In this document: piece after piece, positions 1 to 8,487 of the stretch
Layout: every line of letters begins with the position of its first letter
How positions within the stretch are numbered: position 1 is the first letter of the stretch
Assembly: GCA_016873935.1 (NCBI GenBank)
Contig: VGVT01000005.1
Location: 1 to 64,000, forward strand
Length of the DNA: 64,000 nucleotides
Direction of reading: 5' to 3'
Origin: Betaproteobacteria bacterium
GTDB taxonomy: Bacteria > Pseudomonadota > Gammaproteobacteria > Burkholderiales > Thiobacillaceae
Notes under the pieces: generated by a model
The model's database searches: none
The model's input: only the letters and a program-made list of their open reading frames with translations
What the model was told of the DNA's origin: nothing
Program-made: the position numbers and the translations under genes

Positions 1-128
1 CCGCGCCCGGCCTGCCGGCCCCCGCGCGGCGCGAGCGCCCGCCTGCCCTGCCCGGGCCGGAGCGCGCCATGCGCAAACTCGCCCCTTCCCCCCATGCCGG
101 GCCGGAGGATGAGTGGGAGGAGTTTTGA
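1..128 (+). CDS. Methyl-accepting chemotaxis protein, C-terminal tail (5' end off window)
   Basis: Only the last 41 codons are visible. The open frame ends in a TGA at 126-128 and encodes a Pro/Ala/Arg-rich linker followed by a C-terminal EDEWEEF. A flexible linker ending in an xWxxF pentapeptide is the hallmark of chemoreceptors that tether CheR and CheB (E. coli Tar and Tsr end in NWETF). No sensor or signalling domain is in view, so the assignment rests on the tail alone. An unrelated protein with a chance WEEF end cannot be excluded. Confidence 0.55.
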   Translation, partial: APGLPAPARRERPPALPGPERAMRKLAPSPHAGPEDEWEEF

Positions 129-135
129 GCTCCCG

Positions 136-165
136 TTCGCCTTAAACCCCATCGCCGCCTATACT
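136..165 (+). promoter_or_regulatory. Probable sigma-70 promoter of rnpB
   Basis: A TATACT -10 box at 160-165 lies 18 nt after a weak TTCGCC -35 at 136-141. The expected start point, about 7 nt downstream, coincides with the 5' strand of the RNase P P1 helix (about 171-173). Confidence 0.5.
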
Positions 166-170
166 GCCCG

Positions 171-706
171 CCGGAGTCGGCCAGACAGTCGCCGCGCGGT
201 TTCCCGCGTGGAGGAAAGTCCGGGCTCCACAGGGCAGGATGCCAGGTAACGCCTGGGCGCTATAAGCCGGGGACGCGAGTCGCCGGCCCAAGGCGACGGA
301 AAGTGCAACAGAAACATACCGCCGATGGCCCGGACTTTGACGCGCAAGCGGCAAAGTCCATCCTTCCAGAGGGTGTGGCGAAAACCGCACCCTCAGCGGG
401 GTGTGGCGAAAGCCATGCCCTGGGGTGTGGCGAAAGCCGCATTCTTGGAGGGAGCGGATCACGCGCGCAAGCGCGTGGCCAATCCCCGCAAGGGGATGGG
501 CACAGGTAAGGGTGAAATCGTGCGGTAAGAGCGCACGGCCGCGCCGGCAACGGCCGCGGCGGGCAAACCCCATCCGGAGCAAGGCCAAATAGGCAGACGT
601 TGAGGCGGCCCGCCGAGTCTGCGGGTAGGCTGCTTGAGGCGACGGGCGACCGTCGTCCCAGATGAATGGCTGTCCACGACAGAACCCGGCTTATCGGCCG
701 ACTCCC
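171..706 (+). ncRNA. rnpB: RNase P RNA (bacterial class A)
   Basis: Catalytic RNA of ribonuclease P, which matures tRNA 5' ends. The conserved landmarks appear in order: GGAGTCGGCC (P1 5' strand), AGACAGTCGCCGC, GAGGAAAGTCCGGGCTCC (CR-I), AGAAACATACCGCC, ACAGGTAAGGGTGAAA (CR-II/III), GAGCAAGGCCAAATAG, and the 3' stretch ACAGAACCCGGCTTATCGG followed by the P1 complement GGCCGACTCC at 696-705. The gene is about 536 nt, against roughly 350-400 nt for most proteobacteria. The excess is almost all in the P12 position (332-498). Start and end were set by P1 pairing. Confidence 0.97.
332..498 (+). repeat. Expanded P12 region of rnpB: tandem tetraloop hairpins
   Basis: In E. coli P12 is one short hairpin between GATGGCCC and CAGGTAAGG. 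Here about 165 nt separate those anchors and fold into consecutive hairpins: GGACTTTG/CAAAGTCC with a GCAA-type cap, three related GGTGTGGCGAAA units (near 371, 400 and 423) capped by GAAA or a variant, CACGCGC-GCAA-GCGCGTG, and ATCCCC-GCAA-GGGGAT. The three GTGTGGCGAAA copies look like tandem duplication. The conserved core on both sides is intact, so the RNA is probably functional. Confidence 0.75.
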
Positions 707-754
707 CCTCCCTTCTGCCGTACCCCCGGATCGCGGATCCACGGTCACAATCTA

Positions 755-792
755 TCCCACTTTGCCCCACTACTTAATGTTCTACATTAAGT
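755..792. promoter_or_regulatory. Inverted MraZ-like boxes and adjacent palindrome upstream of mraZ
   Basis: On the - strand two TGGGN boxes with a 10-bp period (TGGGG and TGGGA) are read from TCCCA at 755-759 and CCCCA at 765-769. A perfect 9-bp dyad, ACTTAATGT-TCT-ACATTAAGT, follows at 772-792. The region is much more AT-rich than its surroundings. The boxes match the known MraZ target spacing but face away from mraZ. An operator role is inference. Confidence 0.35.
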
Positions 793-885
793 TAGTTGCA
801 TATCCCACGAATAGAAAAGCATATTTAAAACTTTTATCTTGCGCGGTAAGTCCTTGAACCCAAAGATTTTTTTTGCTTTTTAAGC

Positions 886-949
886 TTGACGGTGGGGAAT
901 TGTGTTCTCTATAGTGGGAAGAAGTGGGAGAACGTGTGGCCTGGTGGCC
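886..949 (+). promoter_or_regulatory. mraZ (dcw) promoter with MraZ-box repeats
   Basis: A TTGACG -35 at 886-891 and a TATAGT -10 at 910-915 are separated by 18 nt. Overlapping and following the -10 are TGGGA repeats at 915-919 and 925-929, with degenerate copies in the same 10-bp phase at 935-939 (TGTGG) and 945-949 (TGGCC). MraZ is known to bind TGGGN repeats with 5-nt spacers in its own promoter, so autorepression of the cluster is expected. Confidence 0.75.
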
Positions 950-978
950 ACAAGTGCACCATGGAGGAGTCAACGGGG

Positions 979-1452
979 ATGTTCAGGGGATCGACGCTGC
1001 TGGCGCTGGACGGGAAAGGACGCTTGTCCGTGCCCGCGAAGTACCGTGAGCGCCTGACCGCCCAGTGCGGCGGCCGTCTCATGCTGACCGTCGACCCCAG
1101 CAACGGTTGCCTGTTGCTCTACCCGACTCCCGAATTCGAGACCCTCGAGCGCCAGATCAACGCCCTGCCCGGCTTCAATCCCATGACCCAGCAGTTGAAG
1201 CTGCTGTTCATCGGCTCGGCCGAGGAAGTGGAGCCGGACGGCGCCGGCCGCATCCTGATCTCGCCCTTCCTGCGCAAGTTCGCGAAGCTGGAAAAGGGCG
1301 TGGTGCTGGTCGGCCAGGGCAACAAGTTCGCGATCTGGAGCGAGGCCGCCTGGCAGGCCAGGCTGGATGCCGCCTCGCAATTGCCGGACCAGCTGGCGGC
1401 CGCGGCCGAGAACGGCACCCTTCCCGAGGAGCTCAAGGGCTTCTCGCTGTGA
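979..1452 (+). CDS. mraZ: Transcriptional regulator MraZ
   Basis: First gene of the division and cell-wall cluster. MraZ is a ring-forming DNA-binding protein with two SpoVT/AbrB-like halves, and it represses the dcw promoter. The 157-residue product starts [23 protein letters not shown], with the family's DxKGRxxxPxKYR pattern in the first half and the second copy around [13 protein letters not shown]. The ATG at 979 was chosen because GGAGGAG lies 9 nt upstream. An in-frame ATG at 961 would bury that site. The length is close to the usual 150. The TGA overlaps the GTG of rsmH. Confidence 0.95.
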   Translation: MFRGSTLLALDGKGRLSVPAKYRERLTAQCGGRLMLTVDPSNGCLLLYPTPEFETLERQINALPGFNPMTQQLKLLFIGSAEEVEPDGAGRILISPFLRKFAKLEKGVVLVGQGNKFAIWSEAAWQARLDAASQLPDQLAAAAENGTLPEELKGFSL

Positions 1453-2432
1453 CCCATGGCCATGTCTCCGTCCTCCTCGAAGGCGCGGTGGATGCCCTGG
1501 CACCCCGCCCCGATGGCATCTATGTCGACGCCACCTTCGGCCGCGGCGGCCACAGCCGCGCCATCCTGGCCCGGCTGGGGCCGGACGGACGTTTGCTGGC
1601 GATGGACCGGGACCCGGCGGCCGTCGCGGCAGCGGGGACGTGGAACGATCCCCGCTTCGCCATCGCCCATGCCGCGTTTTCGCGGCTACGGCAGGTGCTG
1701 GCGGAGCACGGCATCGAGCGTGTGGACGGCGTGCTGTTCGATCTGGGCGTGTCCAGCCCGCAGTTGGACGAGGCCGAGCGGGGATTCAGCTTCCGCTTCG
1801 ACGCGCCGCTGGACATGCGCATGGATACCAGCCGCGGCATGACGGCGGCGGAATGGCTCAACGAGGCGAAGGAGGAGGAGATTGCGAGCGTTGTCCGGGA
1901 CTATGGCGAAGAGCGGTTTGCTCGGCAGGTTGCGCGCGCGCTTGTTAAGGCTCGAGCGCTCGCGCCGCTACGCAGCACGCGGCAGCTCGCCGGCGTCGTC
2001 GCCGGCGCCGTGCGCACCCGCGAACGGGGGCAGGACCCGGCCACCCGTACCTTTCAGGCTGTGCGGATTTTCATTAACCGCGAGCTTGAGGAAATCCAGG
2101 CGGCGCTGCCGCAAGCGGTCGACCTGCTGAAACCGGGCGGGCGGCTGGTGGTGATCAGTTTTCATTCCCTGGAAGATCGAATGGTGAAGCACTTCATGCG
2201 GGACGAGTCTCAGGGGGAATCGGTACCCCCCGAGATTCCCCTGCCCGCGCACGCCCTGCGTGGCGGCCGGCTGCGCCTGGTGGGCCGGGCGCTGAAGGCG
2301 GATGCCGGCGAATGCGCCGCGAACCCGCGCGCGCGCAGCGCGGTGATGCGAGTCGCCGAGCGCACCCACGAGGTCGCCGGCCGGCACGGGACGCCCGACA
2401 GCTTGGTCGGGAGGGCGGCATGGTCAAGCTGA
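1449..2432 (+). CDS. rsmH: 16S rRNA (cytosine(1402)-N(4))-methyltransferase
   Basis: SAM-dependent methylase of 16S rRNA C1402, the standard neighbour of mraZ. The 327-residue protein opens with [16 protein letters not shown], then the SAM-binding segment [15 protein letters not shown], and carries the family motifs [19 protein letters not shown] and [15 protein letters not shown] near the C-terminus. A GTG start at 1449 is chosen because it overlaps the mraZ stop as GTGA and no ATG precedes the conserved THGHVPVL-like N-terminus. The 3' end overlaps ftsL by 13 nt. Confidence 0.95.
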   Translation: MTHGHVSVLLEGAVDALAPRPDGIYVDATFGRGGHSRAILARLGPDGRLLAMDRDPAAVAAAGTWNDPRFAIAHAAFSRLRQVLAEHGIERVDGVLFDLGVSSPQLDEAERGFSFRFDAPLDMRMDTSRGMTAAEWLNEAKEEEIASVVRDYGEERFARQVARALVKARALAPLRSTRQLAGVVAGAVRTRERGQDPATRTFQAVRIFINRELEEIQAALPQAVDLLKPGGRLVVISFHSLEDRMVKHFMRDESQGESVPPEIPLPAHALRGGRLRLVGRALKADAGECAANPRARSAVMRVAERTHEVAGRHGTPDSLVGRAAWSS

Positions 2433-2692
2433 ATCTGCTGCTCATCCTGGTGCTCGTCGCCTGCGCCCTCTCCGTCGTCTCCGCGCGCCACCAGGCGCGC
2501 AAATTGTTTGTGACCCTACAGTCCGAGCAGGCCCATGGTCGCAGCCTGGACGTGGAGTGGGGGCAGTTGCAGTTGGAGATTTCCACCTGGCTGATGCACA
2601 ACCGTGTGGAGGAAGTCGCGCGCGGCCGGCTGCACATGACCATACCGGAACCCTCCCGTATCTACGTGCTGCGCGCCGAGGAGCAACCCTGA
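2420..2692 (+). CDS. ftsL: Cell division protein FtsL
   Basis: Small bitopic divisome protein, 90 residues, that forms the FtsQLB complex and activates FtsWI. A hydrophobic segment at residues 4-22 is followed by a predicted periplasmic coiled coil with heptad-like Leu ([21 protein letters not shown]). FtsL is poorly conserved in sequence. The call rests on size, topology and its position between rsmH and ftsI. The stop shares a base with the ftsI start. Confidence 0.9.
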   Translation: MVKLNLLLILVLVACALSVVSARHQARKLFVTLQSEQAHGRSLDVEWGQLQLEISTWLMHNRVEEVARGRLHMTIPEPSRIYVLRAEEQP

Positions 2693-4437
2693 TGCGCGCG
2701 CGTCACGCCACCGCCGCCCATCCCCTGCTGCATCTGGACTTGCAGCGCTGGCGCATGCGCCTGACCCTGGCCCTGCTGTTCGCCGGTTTCGCGGCCCTGA
2801 CTGCGCGCGCCGTCTACCTGCAGGTGTGGCAGAGCGACTTCCTCACCAACCAGGGGGAAAAGCGCGCCCATCGCGTCGAGCCCATCCCCGCCTACCGCGG
2901 GGTGATCACCGACCGGCGCGGCGAGCCCCTGGCGGTGAGCACGCCGGTGGAGACGCTCTGGGCGAATCCACGCGAGGCCTCGCCCGACGCTGGCCAGATC
3001 CAGGCCCTCGCCCACCTCCTGGAGAAGAACCCCGATCAATTGCGCAGGCTGTTCGCCGACAAATCCAAGGCCTTCGTCTATATGGAGCGTCTGGTGGAAC
3101 CGGCCCGCGCCGAACGCGTGAAGGCGCTGGGCATCGTCGGCGTCTACGGCAAGCCGGAATTCCGTCGCTATTACCCGGCCGGCGAGGTGACGGCGCACGT
3201 GCTCGGCATCACCAACATCGAGGATCAGGGCCAGGAAGGCCTGGAACTGTCCTACCAGGCCTGGCTGGCCGGCGAGCCGGGCGCGCAGCGCGTGGTGAAG
3301 GATCGCCCGGGCAACGTCGTCGAGGTGCTGGAACGCTTGAAGGCCCCCAAGCCCGGCCGCGATCTGGTGCTTTCCCTCAACCAGCACATCCAGTACCTGG
3401 CCTATCGTGAACTCAACGACGCGATGCAGCAGCACCAGGCGCGGGCCGGCTCGGTGGTGGTACTCGACGCCAAGACCGGCGAGGTGCTGGCCCTGGCCAA
3501 CAGCCCCAGCTTCAACCCCAACAGCCGTGCCACCTACGAGACGGCGCGCCTGCGCAACCGAGCGATCACCGACACGTTCGAGCCCGGCTCGACCATGAAG
3601 CCGCTGTTAGTCGCCGCCGCCCTGGACGCCGGCGTGGTGAATCCGGAAACCCGCGTCGATACAGGACCGGGCTGGTTCGTGGTGGGCGACCGGCGCATCA
3701 CCGACGTCCATCCCAAGGGGGTCATGAGCATTTCCGATGCGATTCAGGTATCCAGCAACGTCGCCCTGGCCAAGGTGGCCCTCGACATGCGCGGCGAGGA
3801 TTACTGGAAGGTACTCTCGCGCGCCGGACTTGGCACCCCGCCCAAGTCGGGCATGCCCGGCGAGGTCGGCGGCCGTCTGCGGCCCTTCAGCAGCTGGCGC
3901 CCCATCGAGAAGGCCACCATGTCCTATGGCCACGGCCTCTCGCTGAGCCTCTTGCAACTGGCGCGGGCCTACACCGCCTTCGCCAACGACGGCGTCATGC
4001 CCGCTGTCACCGCCCTGCGCCGCGAGGGTGCGGCCACGGGCACCCGCGTCATGAGCGCGGAATCCGCACGCCAAGTGCTGGCGATGTTGGAACGCGTCAC
4101 CGAGGATGGCGGCACTGCGCCAAACGCGCGCGTCGCCGGCTACCGCATCGCCGGCAAGACCGGCACCGCCCACAAATTTGTCGACGGCGCCTACGCGAGA
4201 AACCGTTACATCAGCTCCTTCGTCGGCCTGGCCCCGGCCTCCAACCCCCGCCTGGTGGTGGCGGTGATGATCGACGAGCCGGCCGGCCGGGTGTACTACG
4301 GCGGCCTGGTGGCCGCCCCGGTGTTCTCGCGCGTCATGGCCGGGGCCCTGCGCTTCATGGCGGTCCCCCCCGACGCCCCCTTCAGCCAAGGCGACAACCG
4401 GCCTGAAGCGCTACCCATGGTCCCGGAGTCGACATGA
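2692..4437 (+). CDS. ftsI: Peptidoglycan D,D-transpeptidase FtsI (PBP3)
   Basis: Septal class B penicillin-binding protein that cross-links peptidoglycan as the partner of FtsW. It has 581 residues. One transmembrane helix lies at about 24-45, the PBP dimerisation domain follows, and the transpeptidase domain has S300-T-M-K303 (SxxK), S354-S-N356 (SxN) and K489-T-G (KTG). The start overlaps the ftsL stop. The last codons overlap murE as ATGA. Confidence 0.96.
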   Translation: MRARHATAAHPLLHLDLQRWRMRLTLALLFAGFAALTARAVYLQVWQSDFLTNQGEKRAHRVEPIPAYRGVITDRRGEPLAVSTPVETLWANPREASPDAGQIQALAHLLEKNPDQLRRLFADKSKAFVYMERLVEPARAERVKALGIVGVYGKPEFRRYYPAGEVTAHVLGITNIEDQGQEGLELSYQAWLAGEPGAQRVVKDRPGNVVEVLERLKAPKPGRDLVLSLNQHIQYLAYRELNDAMQQHQARAGSVVVLDAKTGEVLALANSPSFNPNSRATYETARLRNRAITDTFEPGSTMKPLLVAAALDAGVVNPETRVDTGPGWFVVGDRRITDVHPKGVMSISDAIQVSSNVALAKVALDMRGEDYWKVLSRAGLGTPPKSGMPGEVGGRLRPFSSWRPIEKATMSYGHGLSLSLLQLARAYTAFANDGVMPAVTALRREGAATGTRVMSAESARQVLAMLERVTEDGGTAPNARVAGYRIAGKTGTAHKFVDGAYARNRYISSFVGLAPASNPRLVVAVMIDEPAGRVYYGGLVAAPVFSRVMAGALRFMAVPPDAPFSQGDNRPEALPMVPEST

Positions 4438-5939
4438 GCATGCCGGTCGACACGGCCACCCGCCACGCCATGGCCGACGCCTTGCGCGCGCTGGCGCCGG
4501 AAGCACGCGGCATGAGCGCGGACAGCCGGCGCCTGGCGGCCGGCGACATCTTCCTGGCGCATCCCGGCCGGACGCACGATGGCCGCGCCCACATCGCCCA
4601 GGCCATCCAGGCCGGCGCCGCGGCGGTGGTCTGGGAGCCCGGGGATTGGACCTGGGACCCCGCCTGGCGCGTGCCCAACCTGCCGCTCGCCGGGCTCGCC
4701 CGGCACGCCGCCGCCCTGGCCGCCGCCTGGCATCGCGATCCCTCGCGCGCGCTGTGGATGACCGGCATCACCGGCACCAACGGCAAGACCTCGGTGGCCC
4801 ACTGGCTAGCCGCCGCGCTGTCCCGCGCGGGCCGTCGCACCGCCACCCTGGGTACGCTCGGCAACGGTTTCGTCGATGTCGAGGGCAGGGTGGCCGGCAG
4901 CCACGCCAGCCACACCACGCCGGATGCGGTCACCCTGCAAGGACTGCTCGCGGGCTATCGCGACGCCGGCGCGCACGGCGTCGCCATGGAAGTCTCCTCG
5001 CACGGCCTCGATCAGGGCCGGGTGGACGAAGTCGCCTTCGACGTCGCGGTATTCACCAACCTGTCGCGCGACCATCTCGACTACCACGGCAGCATGGAAG
5101 CCTACGCCGCCGCCAAGTCGCGTCTGTTCCACTGGCCCGACCTGGGCTGGGCGGTGCTCAACGCCGACGACGAACTCGGCGCCGCCCTGGCCGGGCAACT
5201 GCGCGGCGGGCGTTGCCGGGTGCTGAGTTACGGCCTGCGCGCCGGCGATTTGCGCGCCGAAGACTGCCGGGCCGATCGCCACGGCCTGCGCCTGCGCATC
5301 GCCTCGCCCTGGGGCGGCGGCGAACTCGTCTCCGGCCTGCTCGGTGAATTCAACGCCTACAACCTGCTGGCCAGCCTGGGCGCCCTGCTGGCCGCCGACA
5401 TTCCCCTCGAGCAGGCCCTCGCCGCCCTGGCCGAGGCCCGCCCGGTCAGCGGCCGCATGCAGCGCGTGCCCACGCAAGAGGGCGAGCCGACGGTGATCGT
5501 CGATTTCGCCCATACCCCCGACGCCCTGGACAAGGTGCTGCGATCGCTCAAGCCGCTCGGCGGCGGCCGCCTGGTCTGCGTGTTCGGCTGCGGCGGCGGT
5601 CGCGATACCGGCAAGCGTCCGCTGATGGGCGCGGCGGTGGCGGCGACGGCGGATCTGGCCATCGTCACCAGCGACAACCCGCGCAACGAGGAACCCGCCG
5701 GCATCCTCGCCGACATCCTCGCCGGCATGCCGCCCGGCCAGGAAGCCATGGTCGATCGCCGCGCCGCCATCCGCGCCGCCATCCTCGCGGCGGACGCGGA
5801 GGACATCGTCGTGCTGGCCGGCAAGGGCCACGAGGATTACCAGGAAATCCAGGGCGTGCGGCAGCCCTTCTCGGATTTCGCCGAGGCCCGCGCCGCCCTG
5901 CGCGAACGCGCCGCGAGGAGCCAGCATGCGCCTGTCTGA
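4434..5939 (+). CDS. murE: UDP-MurNAc-L-Ala-D-Glu--meso-diaminopimelate ligase
   Basis: Cytoplasmic Mur ligase adding the third stem residue. The 501-residue protein has the N-terminal UMP-binding domain (MSADSRRLAAGDIFLAHPG), the ATP-binding loop GITGTNGKTS near residue 113, and the DNPRNEEP motif near 408. DNPR is diagnostic of meso-DAP specificity rather than lysine, as expected for a Gram-negative. It overlaps ftsI by 4 nt and murF by 14 nt, so translation is probably coupled. Confidence 0.96.
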   Translation: MSMPVDTATRHAMADALRALAPEARGMSADSRRLAAGDIFLAHPGRTHDGRAHIAQAIQAGAAAVVWEPGDWTWDPAWRVPNLPLAGLARHAAALAAAWHRDPSRALWMTGITGTNGKTSVAHWLAAALSRAGRRTATLGTLGNGFVDVEGRVAGSHASHTTPDAVTLQGLLAGYRDAGAHGVAMEVSSHGLDQGRVDEVAFDVAVFTNLSRDHLDYHGSMEAYAAAKSRLFHWPDLGWAVLNADDELGAALAGQLRGGRCRVLSYGLRAGDLRAEDCRADRHGLRLRIASPWGGGELVSGLLGEFNAYNLLASLGALLAADIPLEQALAALAEARPVSGRMQRVPTQEGEPTVIVDFAHTPDALDKVLRSLKPLGGGRLVCVFGCGGGRDTGKRPLMGAAVAATADLAIVTSDNPRNEEPAGILADILAGMPPGQEAMVDRRAAIRAAILAADAEDIVVLAGKGHEDYQEIQGVRQPFSDFAEARAALRERAARSQHAPV

Positions 5940-7407
5940 TGCGGCCCGCGCCCTGGGCGTCACGCTGACGGGAGCCGACGTCGAGTTCACCGGCGTCAGC
6001 ACCGACACCCGCCAGTTGCCGCCCGGCTGCCTGTTCGTCGCCCTGCGCGGCCCGCGCTTCGACGGTCACGCCTTCGTCGACAAGGCCGTGCAAAGTGGCG
6101 CCGCGGCGGTCATGGTGGAGGCCTCGCACGCCGCACACCTGACTTCACACGCCTCGCTCCAGGTAGCCGACACGCGCCTGGCCCTGGGCCGCCTGGCCGC
6201 CTGGCACCGGGCGCAAATGCCGGCGCGGCTGGCCGCCATCACCGGCAGCAACGGCAAGACCACGGTGAAGGAAATGCTGGCCGCCATCCTCGCCGAGGAG
6301 GTCGGCGCCGACGCGGTACTGGCGACCGCCGGCAACCTCAACAACGACATCGGCATGCCGCTGACCCTGTTGCGGCTGACGCCGGCCCACCGCTACGCGG
6401 TCATCGAGATGGGCATGAACCACGCCGGCGAGATCGACTACCTGACGCATCTGGCCCGTCCCGACGTGGCCCTGGTCAACAACGCCCTGCGCGCCCACCT
6501 GGAGGGCCTGGGCAGCGTCGAGGCGATCGCCCGCGCCAAGGGCGAGATCTACGCCGGCCTCCAGGAGGGTGGCATCGCCATCGTCAACGCCGACGACCCC
6601 CACGCCGACTACTGGCTGGGCCTCAACGTCGGCCACCGGGTGCTGCGCTTCGGCCACGCCGCCGGAGCGGACGTGCGGATTTCGGGTCATGGGGAGTCGG
6701 GAGGGGAGAGCGGAACAACTCATGCGAATGCGGACCAACTTCCCGCTTCCCGCTTCCCGCTTGTGCTCGACACACCTCAAGGGCTGGTCGAGACCGTCTT
6801 GCGGGTGTCCGGCGAACACAACCGGCGCAACGCCGCCGCCGCGGCCACGGCGGCCCTGGCGCTGGGCGCATCGACCGGTGCCGTGGAGCGGGGGTTGGCC
6901 GCGTTTACCGGCACCAAGGGTCGCCTGCAGGTACACCCCTGCATCCTGGGCGCCACGCTCATCGACGATACCTACAACGCCAATCCCGACTCCATGCTGG
7001 CCGCCATCCAGGTGCTGGCGGCGCGGCCCGGCAGCCGCATCCTGGTGCTCGGCGACATGGGCGAACTGGGGCCGGATGCGACGGCGCTGCATCGGGAAGT
7101 GGGGAAACAGGCCAAGGCCGCGGGCATCCAGCGCCTGCTCTGTCTGGGCGAGATGTCGGCCCACACGGCGCAAGGCTTCGGCGCCGGCGCCATGCACTTC
7201 GAGCGCATCGAGGAACTGCTCGCGGAAATCGAGTGCGCCCTGGGCCCGGAGGTCACGCTGCTGGTGAAGGGTTCCCGCTTCATGAAGATGGAACGCGTGG
7301 TCAACTCTTTCATGGAGAGAGTGGACGGCCCCCACGCTTCGCTGCCCCCCGGGGGGGCGGATTGCCCGCCTCGGGGCGGCCCTACGGAGGGCAAACCATG
7401 CTCCTGA
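5926..7407 (+). CDS. murF: UDP-MurNAc-tripeptide--D-alanyl-D-alanine ligase, with repeat-derived insertions
   Basis: Adds D-Ala-D-Ala to complete the pentapeptide. The 493-residue protein shows the N-terminal domain ([18 protein letters not shown]), the P-loop [15 protein letters not shown] and the C-terminal [11 protein letters not shown] segment. Two parts are not family sequence. Residues about 253-282 are encoded by a short palindromic repeat (6684-6772) placed between the central and C-terminal parts. The last 27 or so residues are read from a GC-rich palindrome (7324-7396) that also covers the mraY ribosome-binding region. Neither breaks the frame, and the catalytic motifs are intact. 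Confidence 0.94.
   Translation: MRLSDAARALGVTLTGADVEFTGVSTDTRQLPPGCLFVALRGPRFDGHAFVDKAVQSGAAAVMVEASHAAHLTSHASLQVADTRLALGRLAAWHRAQMPARLAAITGSNGKTTVKEMLAAILAEEVGADAVLATAGNLNNDIGMPLTLLRLTPAHRYAVIEMGMNHAGEIDYLTHLARPDVALVNNALRAHLEGLGSVEAIARAKGEIYAGLQEGGIAIVNADDPHADYWLGLNVGHRVLRFGHAAGADVRISGHGESGGESGTTHANADQLPASRFPLVLDTPQGLVETVLRVSGEHNRRNAAAAATAALALGASTGAVERGLAAFTGTKGRLQVHPCILGATLIDDTYNANPDSMLAAIQVLAARPGSRILVLGDMGELGPDATALHREVGKQAKAAGIQRLLCLGEMSAHTAQGFGAGAMHFERIEELLAEIECALGPEVTLLVKGSRFMKMERVVNSFMERVDGPHASLPPGGADCPPRGGPTEGKPCS
6684..6772 (+). repeat. Heptamer-type palindromic repeat inserted in murF
   Basis: The left arm has tandem GGGAGTCGGGAGG-like units and the right arm has tandem CTTCCCG units (three copies near 6740-6762), so the arms are rough reverse complements around a spacer of about 25 nt. 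It is translated in frame as a Gly/Ser/Thr/His-rich loop absent from typical MurF. The architecture matches the repeats at 11064 and 12207 but the unit sequence differs. Confidence 0.55.
7324..7396 (+). repeat. GC-rich palindromic repeat at the murF/mraY junction
   Basis: The stretch contains CCCACGCTTCGCTGCCCCCC, GGGGGGGCGG and CGGGGCGGCCCTACGGAGGG, with a strong CCCCCC/GGGGGG dyad. It encodes the non-conserved MurF tail. The final GGAGGG provides the mraY ribosome-binding site. Similar strings recur between genes in betaproteobacterial genomes as far as I recall. No second copy is in this window. Confidence 0.45.
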
Positions 7408-8483
7408 TGCTCGCCAAGTGGATCGGCACCGACATCCGCCTGTTCAACGTCTTCCACTACATCACCCTGCGTGCGGTGCTGGCGGCGCTTACCGCCCTGG
7501 TCATCTCCTTCATCGTCGGTCCCTGGATGATCCGCAAGCTGGCCGCCCTCAAGGTCGGCCAGCCGGTGCGCGACGACGGGCCGCAGACCCACCTGGTCAA
7601 GGCCGGCACGCCCACCATGGGCGGCGCCCTGATCCTCGCTTCGATCATCGCCACCACCCTGCTGTGGGCCGACCTCAGCAACCGCTACGTGTGGATCGCC
7701 CTGCTCACCCTGGTGGGCTTCGGCGCCATCGGCTGGGTGGACGACTGGCGCAAGGTGGTGGAGAAGAACCCCAAGGGACTGGCCTCGCGCTGGAAATACT
7801 TCTGGCAGTCGGTCATCGCCATCCTCATCGCCGCCTGGCTGGCCTGGTCCGCCCACCTGCCGGCGCAGACCGAGCTCATCGTGCCCTTCTTCAAGCAGAT
7901 CGTCATGCCGCTGGGGGCGATCGGCTTCGTCGTGCTGGCCTATTTCGTCATCGTCGGCAGCAGCAACGCGGTGAACCTCACCGACGGCGCCGACGGCCTC
8001 GCCATCCTGCCCACGGTGATGGTGGCGGGCGCCCTGGCGGTGTTCGCCTACGTCGCCGGCCATGCGGTGTTCTCCAAGTATCTGGGCCTGCCGCACATCC
8101 CCGGCGCCGGCGAACTGGTGGTGTTCTGCGCCGGCATGGTGGGTGCCGGACTTGCCTTCCTGTGGTTCAACGCCTACCCCGCCGAGGTGTTCATGGGCGA
8201 CGTCGGGGCCCTGGCCCTGGGCGCGGCTCTGGGGGTGGTTGCGGTCATCGTCCGCCAGGAAATCGTGCTGTTCATCATGGGCGGCGTCTTCGTCGCCGAG
8301 GCCATCTCGGTCATGGTCCAGGTCGGCTCCTACAAGCTGCGCGGCAAGCGGGTGTTCCTCATGGCGCCCATCCACCACCACTTCGAGAAGAAGGGCTGGA
8401 AAGAGACGCAAGTGGTCGTCCGCTTCTGGATCATCAGCATGATGCTGGTGCTCATCGGTTTGGCGTCGTTGAAGCTGAGGTGA
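7398..8483 (+). CDS. mraY: Phospho-N-acetylmuramoyl-pentapeptide-transferase
   Basis: Integral membrane enzyme that transfers phospho-MurNAc-pentapeptide to undecaprenyl phosphate to give lipid I. The 361-residue protein has about ten hydrophobic helices, the substrate and Mg motifs ([10 protein letters not shown], the Asp-rich GWVDDWRK loop) and the cytoplasmic HHHFEKKGW signature. The ATG at 7398 is preceded by GGAGG at about 7386 and sits 10 nt inside the 3' end of murF. Confidence 0.96.
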   Translation: MLLMLAKWIGTDIRLFNVFHYITLRAVLAALTALVISFIVGPWMIRKLAALKVGQPVRDDGPQTHLVKAGTPTMGGALILASIIATTLLWADLSNRYVWIALLTLVGFGAIGWVDDWRKVVEKNPKGLASRWKYFWQSVIAILIAAWLAWSAHLPAQTELIVPFFKQIVMPLGAIGFVVLAYFVIVGSSNAVNLTDGADGLAILPTVMVAGALAVFAYVAGHAVFSKYLGLPHIPGAGELVVFCAGMVGAGLAFLWFNAYPAEVFMGDVGALALGAALGVVAVIVRQEIVLFIMGGVFVAEAISVMVQVGSYKLRGKRVFLMAPIHHHFEKKGWKETQVVVRFWIISMMLVLIGLASLKLR

Positions 8484-8487
8484 GCCG

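Noticed and set aside
371-445. Three spaced GTGTGGCGAAA units that might be read as a mini CRISPR or tandem regulatory repeat
   Set aside because: They lie inside the RNase P RNA, each forms its own hairpin with adjacent sequence, and spacers are too short and too similar for CRISPR.
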